Shown: in pieces, positions 1-6,891 of the stretch | Position numbering within the stretch: the first letter of the stretch is position 1 | How the letters are laid out: every line of letters starts with the position of its first letter | NCBI GenBank assembly: GCA_934418055.1 | Contig: CAKRWX010000107.1 | Span: 1 to 7,603, forward strand | Source of the DNA: an uncultured Lachnospiraceae bacterium | GTDB lineage: Bacteria > Bacillota > Clostridia > Lachnospirales > Lachnospiraceae | Direction: 5' to 3' | DNA length: 7,603 nt | Position numbers and translations under genes: made by a program | Notes under the pieces: model-generated | What the model saw: the letters and a program-made list of their open reading frames with translations, nothing else | What the model was told of the DNA's origin: nothing | The model's database searches: none

Positions 1-1068
1 CTGATGAAACGTCTTCAGATGGCAGGCAATAAGCCGATCGCCCTGATCGGCGGTGGTACAGCCATGGTTGGTGATCCATCTGGAAGAACCGATATGCGTC
101 AGATGATGACTGTGGAGACCATTCAGCACAACTGCGACTGTTTTAAGAAACAGATGAGCAAATTCATCGATTTTTCTGAGGGAAAAGCCCTGATGGTCAA
201 TAACGCTGACTGGCTGTTAAAGCTGAATTATGTAGAGCTGTTAAGAGAGGTTGGCGGGTGCTTTTCCGTTAACAACATGCTTCGTGCAGAGTGCTACAAG
301 CAGCGTATGGAGAAAGGCTTAAGCTTCCTGGAGTTCAACTATATGATCATGCAGAGCTACGATTTCTATGAGTTATTCCAGAGATACGGCTGCAACATGC
401 AGTTCGGCGGCGATGACCAGTGGAGCAACATGTTAGGCGGTACTGAGCTGATCCGCCGGAAACTTGGCAAGGATGCTCACGCTATGACCATCACTTTGTT
501 ATTAAACTCCGAGGGCAAAAAGATGGGCAAGACCCAGTCTGGTGCTGTATGGCTTGATCCAAACAAGACATCTCCATTTGATTTCTATCAGTACTGGAGA
601 AATGTAGGCGATGCAGATGTTCTGAAATGCCTGCGTATGCTGACCTTCCTTCCACTGGAGCAGATCGATGAGATGGATAAATGGGAAGGCAGCCAGTTAA
701 ATACTGCAAAAGACATTTTAGCTTACGAGCTGACCAAGCTGGTTCACGGCGAGGAAGAAGCTGAGAAGGCAAGAGAGGCATCCAAAGCATTATTCAGCGG
801 CCAGGGAAGCCTGGACAATATGCCAAACCATCAGTTGGCAGAGGCTGATTTTAACGAAGAAGGAATGATTGACATTCTGGCAGTTCTTCAGAAATCCGGT
901 CTGGCGCCATCCCGTGCAGAGGCAAGAAGAAATGTAGAGCAGGGCGGCGTTTCCATCAACGGAGACCAGGTGAAAGATATCAAGAAGACCTTTACCAAAG
1001 ACGATTTTGGCGGAGACGGCATGATCGTGAAGAGAGGCAAGAAGAACTTTATGAAGGTGACTTTATAA
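1..1068 (+). CDS. tyrS: Tyrosyl-tRNA synthetase, 5'-truncated by window edge
   Basis: Class I aminoacyl-tRNA synthetase that activates tyrosine with ATP and charges tRNA-Tyr in the cytoplasm. The frame is open from base 1 (CTG, then ATG at 4), so the true start lies upstream. About 355 residues are visible, against a usual length slightly above 400, so roughly the first 50-70 residues with the HIGH-type ATP motif are missing. Counting from the ATG at 4: a GGGTAMVGDPSGR segment (17-29) typical of TyrRS; the tyrosine-pocket region NYMIMQSYDF (112-121); GGDDQW (135-140); the KMSKS loop as KKMGKT (172-177) followed by GAVWLDP; and a C-terminal S4 RNA-binding domain (about 288-350) with SRAEARRNVEQGGVSING. 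The ATG at 4 is internal, since it would remove the start of the catalytic domain. The gene converges on the sulfatase gene and ends just before a hairpin terminator. The call is secure; whether it is tyrS or a tyrZ paralogue cannot be told here. Confidence 0.96.
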   Translation: MMKRLQMAGNKPIALIGGGTAMVGDPSGRTDMRQMMTVETIQHNCDCFKKQMSKFIDFSEGKALMVNNADWLLKLNYVELLREVGGCFSVNNMLRAECYKQRMEKGLSFLEFNYMIMQSYDFYELFQRYGCNMQFGGDDQWSNMLGGTELIRRKLGKDAHAMTITLLLNSEGKKMGKTQSGAVWLDPNKTSPFDFYQYWRNVGDADVLKCLRMLTFLPLEQIDEMDKWEGSQLNTAKDILAYELTKLVHGEEEAEKAREASKALFSGQGSLDNMPNHQLAEADFNEEGMIDILAVLQKSGLAPSRAEARRNVEQGGVSINGDQVKDIKKTFTKDDFGGDGMIVKRGKKNFMKVTL

Positions 1069-1082
1069 GGAGAGAAAAAAAT

Positions 1083-1120
1083 AAGGGCGGAATGCAGCTT
1101 TTTCAGTGCATTCCGCCCTT
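1083..1120. terminator. Bidirectional intrinsic terminator between convergent genes
   Basis: A perfect 14-bp inverted repeat (AAGGGCGGAATGCA at 1083-1096 and its complement at 1107-1120) encloses a 10-nt loop. It lies 15 bp after the tyrS stop and 37 bp from the end of the sulfatase gene. Read on the minus strand, the stem is followed by a strong T-run (complement of the A-rich 1074-1082), which makes a classic Rho-independent terminator for the sulfatase transcript. On the plus strand only TTTGTGATT follows, so tyrS termination is probably weaker but plausible. Confidence 0.85.
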
Positions 1121-1156
1121 TGTGATTACTCATCACCTAAAAGAGGTGGGAGCCTT

Positions 1157-2632
1157 CTAGACTGAGATAAGTCCCATTCTCTCAAACTGTTCTTCCGGCG
1201 CCTGGTTTTCTTTCATCATTTTTATCATAACTTGGCAGAGATGTTCTTCTACTGCGGGATCGTGGATTGGATGCTTCTGCTCTGGATCATTTGCCAGGTC
1301 GAAGAGCAGGGTGCCGAACCGGTAAGGCTGAACAAAGGTTTTTGCCGGAATTTTGAAGACACCGCAGCCCTTCATAAATGGAAACTCCTTTTTGTCGCAG
1401 AGCTCTGCCTGTGTCATTTCCTCTGGGGAGAATGGGCGATCCATATGACATGGCATGGAGGTGTACTCGTAAAGAGGACCATTTTCCTGGTCTTTGCAGG
1501 AGCGCATGTAAACATAGCGGCCGTCTGTGATGCAGATATGGCCTCCGAAGATACCGAAAAGCGCATATTCGCGAATCGAAGTATCATTCTGGATGATCGG
1601 AGTCAGGCTGTGGCCATCCATAAATTCTGGAGGATCGATCTGGAAGAATTCAGCTAAGGTCGGAACGATATCAACGGTCTGCGCCAGCTGCTGTCTGCGT
1701 TCTCCCTGGATCGGATTTCGTGGGTCATAGATGAAGAATGGGGTATGGATCAGTTCCTCGTACATCGGCTGGATGTTCTTGCCCATCCACTCTTTTTCAC
1801 CGAGCATGAAGCCATGATCGGTATTGACGATCAGCATGGTGTCCTTCCAGAGGTCATATTTATCCATCATATCTAAGACCTTTCCAAGATAACGGTCACA
1901 CATGCTCAAAAGGGCTGCATATTCGTAGCGGACATGTTTGGTCGCGGCATCTCCATACTGGTTGATCCCGTAATCCGGCCAGTCAAGGTTCTTGCCATGA
2001 TAGTCATCCGGATATAATTTCTTGTATTCGTTCTGCGTGTAGAAAGGTTCATGAGGGTCAAAGGCTTCGATCTGCAGGAACCACTGATCTTCCGTGTGGT
2101 TACGTTCAATGAAGTCCAGACCGCTCTCGAAGGTCTTGTACTGAGGCATCGCCTCTTCTGTAGTGATAAATTGGCGGTTTACCCAGTCATGGCGCCAGCT
2201 CTGGCCGGTTTTTCTCTTGGAAAGGGTGTCAGGGTAATCCGGCCAGGAAACCTGTCCCATCCATGGATCTCCCTGCTGGCCACGGACGATCTCGTGGCTG
2301 TCAAATTTGGTCAGGTAGCAGGAGCCGCCGTCCTGCCAGTAGTGGAAGTGATCGGTAGAAATATGGGTATAGATACCGGCTTCCTTCATGCGGGTAATGA
2401 CAGAATCATCAAATGGCTGCATCGGAGACCAGGAAGAGTGCAGGAAATTATACCGGCCGGTCTGCAGTTCGCGGCGGGCAGGCATGCATGGCATACTGCC
2501 GCCGTAGAAACAGTCAAATGTGAGCGCTTTCTCGCTCAGACGCTGAAACTGCGGCATGACTGTCCAGTCACAGCCGTAGTTAGGAAGAAAATGCCGATTC
2601 AGGGAATCAAACATCACCATAATTGCTTTCAT
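1157..2632 (-). CDS. Cytoplasmic formylglycine-dependent sulfatase (alkaline phosphatase superfamily)
   Basis: A 491-residue type I sulfatase, predicted to hydrolyse sulfate esters using a Cys-derived formylglycine. Seen: modification motif C49-M-P-A-R53 followed by T58-G59-R60; N-terminal metal ligand D9 in MVMFDSLN; DPHEP (192-196); and the second metal pair in NTDHG (D272, H273) with a downstream lysine near 280-285. Cys at 49 implies maturation by a radical-SAM anSME or similar enzyme, none of which is in the window. There is no signal peptide, so it should act in the cytosol on an imported or released substrate. S10 occupies the place of the second Asp found in many sulfatases. The ATG at 2632 has AAGGAGG (2643-2649) 10 nt upstream. 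It is the second gene of the regulator operon, 15 bp after that gene. The substrate is unknown; a phosphonate or phosphodiester hydrolase of the same fold is a less likely alternative. Confidence 0.9.
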   Translation of the reverse strand: MKAIMVMFDSLNRHFLPNYGCDWTVMPQFQRLSEKALTFDCFYGGSMPCMPARRELQTGRYNFLHSSWSPMQPFDDSVITRMKEAGIYTHISTDHFHYWQDGGSCYLTKFDSHEIVRGQQGDPWMGQVSWPDYPDTLSKRKTGQSWRHDWVNRQFITTEEAMPQYKTFESGLDFIERNHTEDQWFLQIEAFDPHEPFYTQNEYKKLYPDDYHGKNLDWPDYGINQYGDAATKHVRYEYAALLSMCDRYLGKVLDMMDKYDLWKDTMLIVNTDHGFMLGEKEWMGKNIQPMYEELIHTPFFIYDPRNPIQGERRQQLAQTVDIVPTLAEFFQIDPPEFMDGHSLTPIIQNDTSIREYALFGIFGGHICITDGRYVYMRSCKDQENGPLYEYTSMPCHMDRPFSPEEMTQAELCDKKEFPFMKGCGVFKIPAKTFVQPYRFGTLLFDLANDPEQKHPIHDPAVEEHLCQVMIKMMKENQAPEEQFERMGLISV

Positions 2633-2642
2633 AAATCATAAA

Positions 2643-2649
2643 CCTCCTT
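2643..2649 (-). promoter_or_regulatory. Sulfatase ribosome binding site overlapping the regulator stop codon
   Basis: Read on the minus strand, AAGGAGG lies 10 nt before the sulfatase ATG. Its first two A residues are also the last two bases of the TAA stop (2648-2650) of the regulator gene. This arrangement supports a single transcript, with ribosomes finishing the regulator placed to start the sulfatase. Confidence 0.75.
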
Positions 2650-4852
2650 ATATTTCCTTTACGCGGTAGGAAGAAGGGGAGACCCCTTTCACCCGCATAA
2701 ATACTTTGTACATGGTATTGCTTGAAGAAAAACCAACCTGTTTTGCGATAGCGGTGACAGTAAGGTCGGTGGTTTCCAGAAGCCGGATGCCGGTCTCAAG
2801 CCGGAGCCGGATGATCCGGTCATTTAAAGTTTCGCTGCAGCTTGTCTTTAGCAGCTGGAATACATATTTTTCAGAAATATGAAAAGCATCCGCAATCGAA
2901 CTGGCGCAGAGATCCGGATCAGTGTAATTCTGATCAATGTAAGACAGGATCTCGGTACCAAGATTTCGTGCAGTTCGTGTCATGATGATATCATACTGCT
3001 GCTGCAGCTCTTCATTTAGCTTAAGGAATACTGTGTATACAGAATCCAGATCATACTCGTCCAGGTCATTAGGAAGGATCGGGGCGTGGAATCTGGTCTC
3101 ACCATTGCGTTCTGCTTCCAGGGAAAACTGGCTGCAGACTGCAGCGTAAACGGAGCGCAGGGAAAAAAACATCTGACGCAGTTCTACAGGATCTTGTTCC
3201 GTCTGGCTGATGGTCTGGTGCAGCAATTCCAGTATCCGGTCTGCATTCTGGCGTTTGCCGCCAAGAAGGGCACGCTGCAGATTGTCCAGTTCCTGAATGC
3301 TGATCAGGGAACGGATCGCCCTGGAAGAGTGGGTGTGGGTAAATACAAATACACCATCGATGTGATAACCGGCAGATAATCTTCGTCTGGCCTGGGTAGC
3401 AGCATGCTGGGCATAGGTAATATCCTGGAACTGGTTGCTGATTCCTGCCTTCAGGGAGACGTGATAAGTTTCTCTGAGGAATTTTAAACGTTCTCGCAGC
3501 AGATCCGGCAGTTCAGGAGCAGCTTGGGTAAGACAAAAAAGCTGGTTTTCTGTCCCGTAAAAAATATCCTGTCCCTGCCCAAGCTGCAGAAACTGACCGG
3601 AAAGCAGATCATTTCTGGAAACACAGGAATCCGTGGGCAGTGTTTCGGGAAGTGAGAAAACGATTACACACATGGAGGTGGAAAAATCGCCAAAATATTG
3701 ATGAAAGGATATTTTTTCCTGATCAGAATCAATACCGGAAATAAATAATTTCTCCTTTAAACCATCAGCAACCATGGAATCCAGAGTTCCAATGGTCGTT
3801 TTACAGCGGCTGATCTCCTGGATCAGGTTTAGAACGGTATCTTCGATTTCAACAAAAGAGTTATGCCTGTCCGGCTTCCGGTCCATGTCCTGGATGATCT
3901 GGAGGATGCGTTCGATGGGGCGTGACCGCCGGTGGGCAAAATAAATGGCAACAGCAGTGCCCAGAAGGAGCGCGATTCCCATATCGGCAATGATCAACCG
4001 GACAGCTGCCTGGTGGATCGGCTTAAAGTAGGTATTTTTAATTCCAATGGTGAGATATCCCTGGCTGCCTTGGCGAAGATCTAAAAGCTTCCAGTCATTA
4101 GAAGAAAATTGATCCGGGAGATTGTGCTGGGCCAGTACGGTTCCATCTGCATTTTTTAATATGGCAAAACCATAATCGGCAGCAGAACTTGACAGGAAGC
4201 TTCTGGCTACTGCATCCGGATCTAACTGGACAATGACAAGCATCCGCACATTGGCATCTCCATACATTGGAAAATAGTAGGAAAAATTCAAGGATTTTTT
4301 CTTCTCCCCAGAGCTTACATAATCGGTCAATTCATCACTGTAAAAAGAAATTCCGGTACTATTTAATGGGAAGTCCTCCAACCAGTCCGAAGCTTTGCCA
4401 AAAGCATCGGATTTTATATAAGAATAAAAGGAATCACGGTCATCAAAGATGTAATTCTGCGTCAGGACATAATTAAATTTCGGCAGATATACCAGGACAT
4501 CCTGGACGTATTGCAGATTCTGATAATACAACCGGATCCGCTTTTGCAGCCTTGTCATGTCGTAAAACAGGGAAGAGGAGGTGCTTCGTGTACTATCATA
4601 ATAGATCGAAGTAAAATCCCGGTCGCTGTAAAGATTTCTGGTGGTATGGAAAATCGAGGATTCCTGAAGATCCAGTTCTCCTAACATACTGGAGGCGTAA
4701 TCGCGGATTTCAGCCAGTGCCTGCTTCTGTTCAGATACTTCAAAAGCGCGGCAGACAGGGAACAGACATAGAAGAACCAGCAAAATAATGGCAATATAAG
4801 TAGAGGCAAAGATGAAAAAGTCTTTTTTAGCAAAATTGAATAAGTTTTTCAT
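2648..4852 (-). CDS. Membrane-anchored AraC-family transcriptional regulator with extracellular sensor domain (YesS/YtdP-like)
   Basis: One-component transmembrane regulator of 734 residues from the preferred ATG at 4852. Layout: short cytoplasmic N-terminus; TM1 about 12-34 (FIFASTYIAIILLVLLCLF); extracellular sensor about 35-282, cache-like by position; TM2 about 285-306; juxtamembrane RRSRPIERILQIIQDMD; a cytoplasmic middle region with a GIS...A-x-x-A segment (about 465-494) resembling that of YesN-type regulators; and a C-terminal AraC double helix-turn-helix (about 629-734). The HTH ends in the family signature (IAKQVGFSSSNTMYKVFMR, then KGVSPSSYR). An ATG at 4885 would add 11 residues but has no ribosome binding site and sits against the predicted -10 box, so it should lie upstream of the transcript start. 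By family, such proteins sense extracellular saccharides and control nearby sugar ABC-transporter operons. It shares an operon with the sulfatase and faces the transporter genes. The ligand is unknown. Confidence 0.9.
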   Translation of the reverse strand: MKNLFNFAKKDFFIFASTYIAIILLVLLCLFPVCRAFEVSEQKQALAEIRDYASSMLGELDLQESSIFHTTRNLYSDRDFTSIYYDSTRSTSSSLFYDMTRLQKRIRLYYQNLQYVQDVLVYLPKFNYVLTQNYIFDDRDSFYSYIKSDAFGKASDWLEDFPLNSTGISFYSDELTDYVSSGEKKKSLNFSYYFPMYGDANVRMLVIVQLDPDAVARSFLSSSAADYGFAILKNADGTVLAQHNLPDQFSSNDWKLLDLRQGSQGYLTIGIKNTYFKPIHQAAVRLIIADMGIALLLGTAVAIYFAHRRSRPIERILQIIQDMDRKPDRHNSFVEIEDTVLNLIQEISRCKTTIGTLDSMVADGLKEKLFISGIDSDQEKISFHQYFGDFSTSMCVIVFSLPETLPTDSCVSRNDLLSGQFLQLGQGQDIFYGTENQLFCLTQAAPELPDLLRERLKFLRETYHVSLKAGISNQFQDITYAQHAATQARRRLSAGYHIDGVFVFTHTHSSRAIRSLISIQELDNLQRALLGGKRQNADRILELLHQTISQTEQDPVELRQMFFSLRSVYAAVCSQFSLEAERNGETRFHAPILPNDLDEYDLDSVYTVFLKLNEELQQQYDIIMTRTARNLGTEILSYIDQNYTDPDLCASSIADAFHISEKYVFQLLKTSCSETLNDRIIRLRLETGIRLLETTDLTVTAIAKQVGFSSSNTMYKVFMRVKGVSPSSYRVKEI

Positions 4853-4859
4853 GCAATCG

Positions 4860-4863
4860 CTCC
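4860..4863 (-). promoter_or_regulatory. Ribosome binding site fixing the regulator start
   Basis: On the minus strand, GGAG (in AAATGGAGCG) sits 7 nt before the ATG at 4852. The competing ATG at 4885 is preceded by a pyrimidine-rich stretch without a Shine-Dalgarno. The site is weaker than the AGGAGG sites elsewhere in the window, suggesting modest translation of the regulator. Confidence 0.6.
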
Positions 4864-4885
4864 ATTTCTTGTAATATATATACAT

Positions 4886-4913
4886 AATATAGGATGGAGA
4901 GAGGGAATGTCAA
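4886..4913 (-). promoter_or_regulatory. Sigma-70/SigA-type promoter of the regulator-sulfatase operon
   Basis: On the minus strand, a consensus -35 TTGACA (4908-4913) is followed after 16 bp by TATATT (4886-4891), five of six matches to TATAAT. Transcription should begin near 4879, giving a leader of about 27 nt before the ATG at 4852. The -35 lies inside one copy of the 10-bp repeat described separately, a likely point of autoregulation. Confidence 0.7.
4904..4913 (+). repeat. Direct repeat copy 1 (GGAATGTCAA), overlapping the regulator -35
   Basis: An exact 10-bp sequence recurs at 4964-4973 in the same orientation, 60 bp away. This copy contains the regulator promoter's -35 hexamer on the opposite strand. 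It is a candidate binding site for the AraC-type regulator, where binding would block its own promoter. The operator role is inferred; part of the match (TGTCAA) could simply be -35 consensus. Confidence 0.45.
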
Positions 4914-4917
4914 TGGG

Positions 4918-4929
4918 ATATCATGATAT
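4918..4929. repeat. Perfect 12-bp palindrome in the divergent region
   Basis: ATATCATGATAT is self-complementary over 12 bp with no spacer. It lies just upstream of the regulator's -35 and between the two 10-bp repeat copies. A dimeric DNA-binding protein could recognise it, although AraC-type proteins more often use direct repeats. AT-rich palindromes of this size also arise by chance. Confidence 0.35.
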
Positions 4930-4963
4930 TGGTAGGATAGTGTACGAATTTCATGGTCTGGCA

Positions 4964-4973
4964 GGAATGTCAA
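4964..4973 (+). repeat. Direct repeat copy 2 (GGAATGTCAA), next to the transporter promoter
   Basis: This is the second exact copy of the 10-bp repeat. On the minus strand it also contains TTGACA, but no suitable -10 follows at 15-19 bp, so it is unlikely to be a promoter there. It ends one base before the candidate -35 of the transporter operon (4975-4980), where an activator would contact RNA polymerase. The role is inferred from position. Confidence 0.45.
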
Positions 4974-4974
4974 C

Positions 4975-5003
4975 TTTACTTTTGTAATTGTGCAGTTTAA
5001 ACT
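4975..5003 (+). promoter_or_regulatory. Candidate promoter of the ABC transporter operon
   Basis: TTTACT (4975-4980) and TAAACT (4998-5003) are spaced 17 bp apart, each matching four of six consensus bases. This would give a leader of about 55 nt before the permease ATG at 5065. Weak hexamers fit a promoter that needs an activator. The -10 lies in a perfect 10-bp palindrome, AGTTTAAACT (4994-5003). It is the best pair seen by eye, not a firm call. Confidence 0.35.
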
Positions 5004-5064
5004 AATGACATAGCAAATAACAAACAGGATTCGTCATTTTGACAATCAAAAAAGGAGGCACCAT

Positions 5065-5943
5065 ATGAAACGTAAAGAGACGCTGACAGGCATCTGTTTC
5101 ATCCTTCCGGGCCTGATCGGATTCATCATTTTTATTCTGATTCCGGTTATCATGTCTCTGGGAATCAGTTTTACCCAGTGGAATTTCCTAAAAGGATGGG
5201 ACGCCATCAAATTTACCGGATTAAAAAATTATTTGAAACTGTTTAAAGATGAATGGTTTCTGGTATCTTTCCGGAACAATATCCTGTTTACAGCAGTTAC
5301 CGTACCATGTCTTCTGGTTTTAGGACTGATCATGGCAGATCTGATCAACCGGCATGTATATGGAGGCTCCGCAGTGCGGATCATGATCTTTATTCCATAT
5401 ATCGCCAGTGTGGTTGCAGTCTGTACCGTATGGCAGGTGATGCTCCAGCCAAGCTATGGACCAGTCAATGAGTTTCTCCATACCATTGGGATTGAGAATC
5501 CTCCGAAATGGCTGGTGGATCAGAAATGGGCTTTGGTAGCGATCATGATGATCAATATCTGGACCCAGATCGGATATTATGTGGCAGTTTATATGTCTGG
5601 ACTGAAAAATATCCCCATTGATTTATATGAAGCGGCCCAGATCGATGGCGCTTCCAGCATCCAGCAGTTCCGTTATATTACAGTGCCGCAGGTAAGCCCG
5701 ACCACATTTTTCCTGGCAATCATGGGAATCATCGGTTCCTTTAAAGTATTTGACCTGATCAGTGTGCTGACAGGCGGAGGACCTGGCAATTCTACATCCG
5801 TGATGGCCTACTACATTTACAAGACTGCATTTAATGATTTTAAGATGGGATATGCATGTGCGCTGGCATGGGCGTTGTTCCTTCTGATCTTTGCAGTTAC
5901 TCTGGTTCAGTGGAAGTTCCAGGACCGGTTCGCCAATGAATAG
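5065..5943 (+). CDS. ABC sugar transporter permease, MalF/UgpA/LplB-type (CUT1)
   Basis: A 292-residue inner-membrane subunit of a carbohydrate importer. It should pair with the next gene's product to form the channel. Six hydrophobic segments are visible (about 11-33, 73-95, 104-126, 156-176, 214-234, 265-284). The cytoplasmic EAA loop that docks the ATPase is at about 188-208 (YEAAQIDGASSIQQFRYITV), and LTGGGPGNST (235-244) is a hallmark of this permease type. The length fits the family. The ATG has AAAGGAGG (5051-5058) 6 nt upstream. It is the first gene of the transporter operon, divergent from the regulator. No ATP-binding subunit is present; in related Bacillota a shared MsmX/UgpC-type ATPase often serves such systems. 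The substrate is not determinable from sequence; the neighbouring sulfatase hints at a sulfated saccharide. Confidence 0.95.
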   Translation: MKRKETLTGICFILPGLIGFIIFILIPVIMSLGISFTQWNFLKGWDAIKFTGLKNYLKLFKDEWFLVSFRNNILFTAVTVPCLLVLGLIMADLINRHVYGGSAVRIMIFIPYIASVVAVCTVWQVMLQPSYGPVNEFLHTIGIENPPKWLVDQKWALVAIMMINIWTQIGYYVAVYMSGLKNIPIDLYEAAQIDGASSIQQFRYITVPQVSPTTFFLAIMGIIGSFKVFDLISVLTGGGPGNSTSVMAYYIYKTAFNDFKMGYACALAWALFLLIFAVTLVQWKFQDRFANE

Positions 5944-5956
5944 AAGGAGGACGCAT

Positions 5957-6787
5957 ATGAAAAAAATACAGGTTCATAAAGTGATTTTTACGATCATCCT
6001 CTATGGAATCGGTTTTACCATGCTGACTCCTTTACTATGGATGATTTCCACATCCTTTAAACCGGAAAATGAGGTGTTCCAGTTCCCGATCCGGTGGATA
6101 CCGGAACATAGCGTGGGCTTTGATAACTATAAGGAAGTATGGGGAGAACAGTATAACTTTGGGATGTATTATTTAAACAGCATTAAAGTGACTGTGATCT
6201 CTACTGTTCTTCAGATTCTGGTATCTGCGCTGGGAGCTTATGGATTTACGAAGATCAAATGGAAAGGCAGAGACCAGCTGTTCCTGATCTATCTGGCAAC
6301 CATGATGATCCCGCCGCAGGTTATGATCGTCAGCCGTTTCGTGATCATGCAGAAAATGGGACTTTACAACACCCACATGGGAATTATTTTAATGACCATG
6401 TTCAGCCTGTATGGTGTATTCCTTCTCAGACAGGCCATGATGGGAATTCCAGATTCCCTTTGTGAATCAGCCAAGATCGATGGAGCCGGTCATCTGCGGA
6501 TCTTTTTCCAGATCGTATTTCCACTGATCAAACCGTCTATCGCGACTCTGGCGGTGCTGAAATTTGTATGGACCTGGAATGATTACCAGACACCATTGAT
6601 CTTTTTAAGCAACCGTATGTTATTTACCATTCAGCTGGGAATGAAATTATTTGCGTCTGAGTCGGGAAGTATCTATTCCCTGACCATGGCGGCAGCCGTA
6701 TCCGCTACGCTGCCATTGATCCTTCTGTTCCTTTGCGGACAGCGGTATATCATTGAAGGAATCGCTTCTGGAGCAGTAAAGGGCTAA
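5957..6787 (+). CDS. ABC sugar transporter permease, MalG/UgpE/LplC-type (CUT1)
   Basis: The second membrane subunit of the same importer, 276 residues. Hydrophobic segments lie at about 9-30, 75-97, 107-130, 140-160, 190-212 and 242-262. The EAA loop is CESAKIDGAG (169-178), followed by IFFQIVFPLIKPS. The C-terminus YIIEGIASGAVKG is characteristic of MalG-type permeases. The chosen ATG at 5957 has AAGGAGG (5944-5950) 6 nt upstream; in-frame ATGs at 5891 and 5936 lie inside the preceding gene and lack ribosome binding sites. The gap to the first permease is 13 bp and the ribosome binding site directly follows its TAG, so the two subunits are probably translated in a coupled fashion and in equal amounts. 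Confidence 0.95.
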   Translation: MKKIQVHKVIFTIILYGIGFTMLTPLLWMISTSFKPENEVFQFPIRWIPEHSVGFDNYKEVWGEQYNFGMYYLNSIKVTVISTVLQILVSALGAYGFTKIKWKGRDQLFLIYLATMMIPPQVMIVSRFVIMQKMGLYNTHMGIILMTMFSLYGVFLLRQAMMGIPDSLCESAKIDGAGHLRIFFQIVFPLIKPSIATLAVLKFVWTWNDYQTPLIFLSNRMLFTIQLGMKLFASESGSIYSLTMAAAVSATLPLILLFLCGQRYIIEGIASGAVKG

Positions 6788-6891
6788 GAGCTGATCGATG
6801 GACAGGCAATTTCCAATGGATTTTTGCCCGTGACTGTGAAAGAACTGAATCATTACAAAAAAATATTATATTTGCGAAAGGAGAAGGTATT
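6788..6891 (+). other. 104-bp spacer before the binding-protein gene, with a weak hairpin
   Basis: This is the only sizeable gap inside the transporter operon. It contains a short imperfect hairpin, with GGCAA (6805-6809) pairing TTGCC (6824-6828) around an inner TCC/GGA stem. An A/T-rich block follows, with a TATTAT hexamer (6864-6869) but no convincing -35 at 16-18 bp. The gap could allow separate expression of the binding protein by mRNA processing or a weak internal promoter, but neither is demonstrated. The ribosome binding site of the next gene (AAAGGAG, 6877-6883) closes it. Confidence 0.4.

Noticed and set aside
1122..1136. Small hairpin GTGAT/ATCAC near the end of the sulfatase gene.
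   Set aside because: It has a five-bp stem only and no adjoining T-run; the strong hairpin at 1083-1120 explains termination.
2051..2641. A 196-codon open frame on the plus strand opposite the sulfatase start.
   Set aside because: It overlaps the sulfatase active-site coding region and has no ribosome binding site or family resemblance. It is a shadow of the minus-strand gene.
5004..5038. Inverted repeat AATGAC/GTCATT as a leader riboswitch or attenuator.
   Set aside because: There are only 6 bp of stem around 23 nt, with no T-run and no recognisable conserved RNA motif; it is well within chance.
5039..5044. TTGACA on the plus strand as a -35 for the transporter operon.
   Set aside because: It lies about 20 bp before the start codon, so any matching -10 would fall at or inside the coding start and the transcript would lack the ribosome binding site.
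5891..5956. An N-terminal extension of 22 residues for the second permease.
   Set aside because: It lies within the first permease gene without a ribosome binding site, while the ATG at 5957 has AAGGAGG at ideal spacing and gives a normal MalG-type N-terminus.
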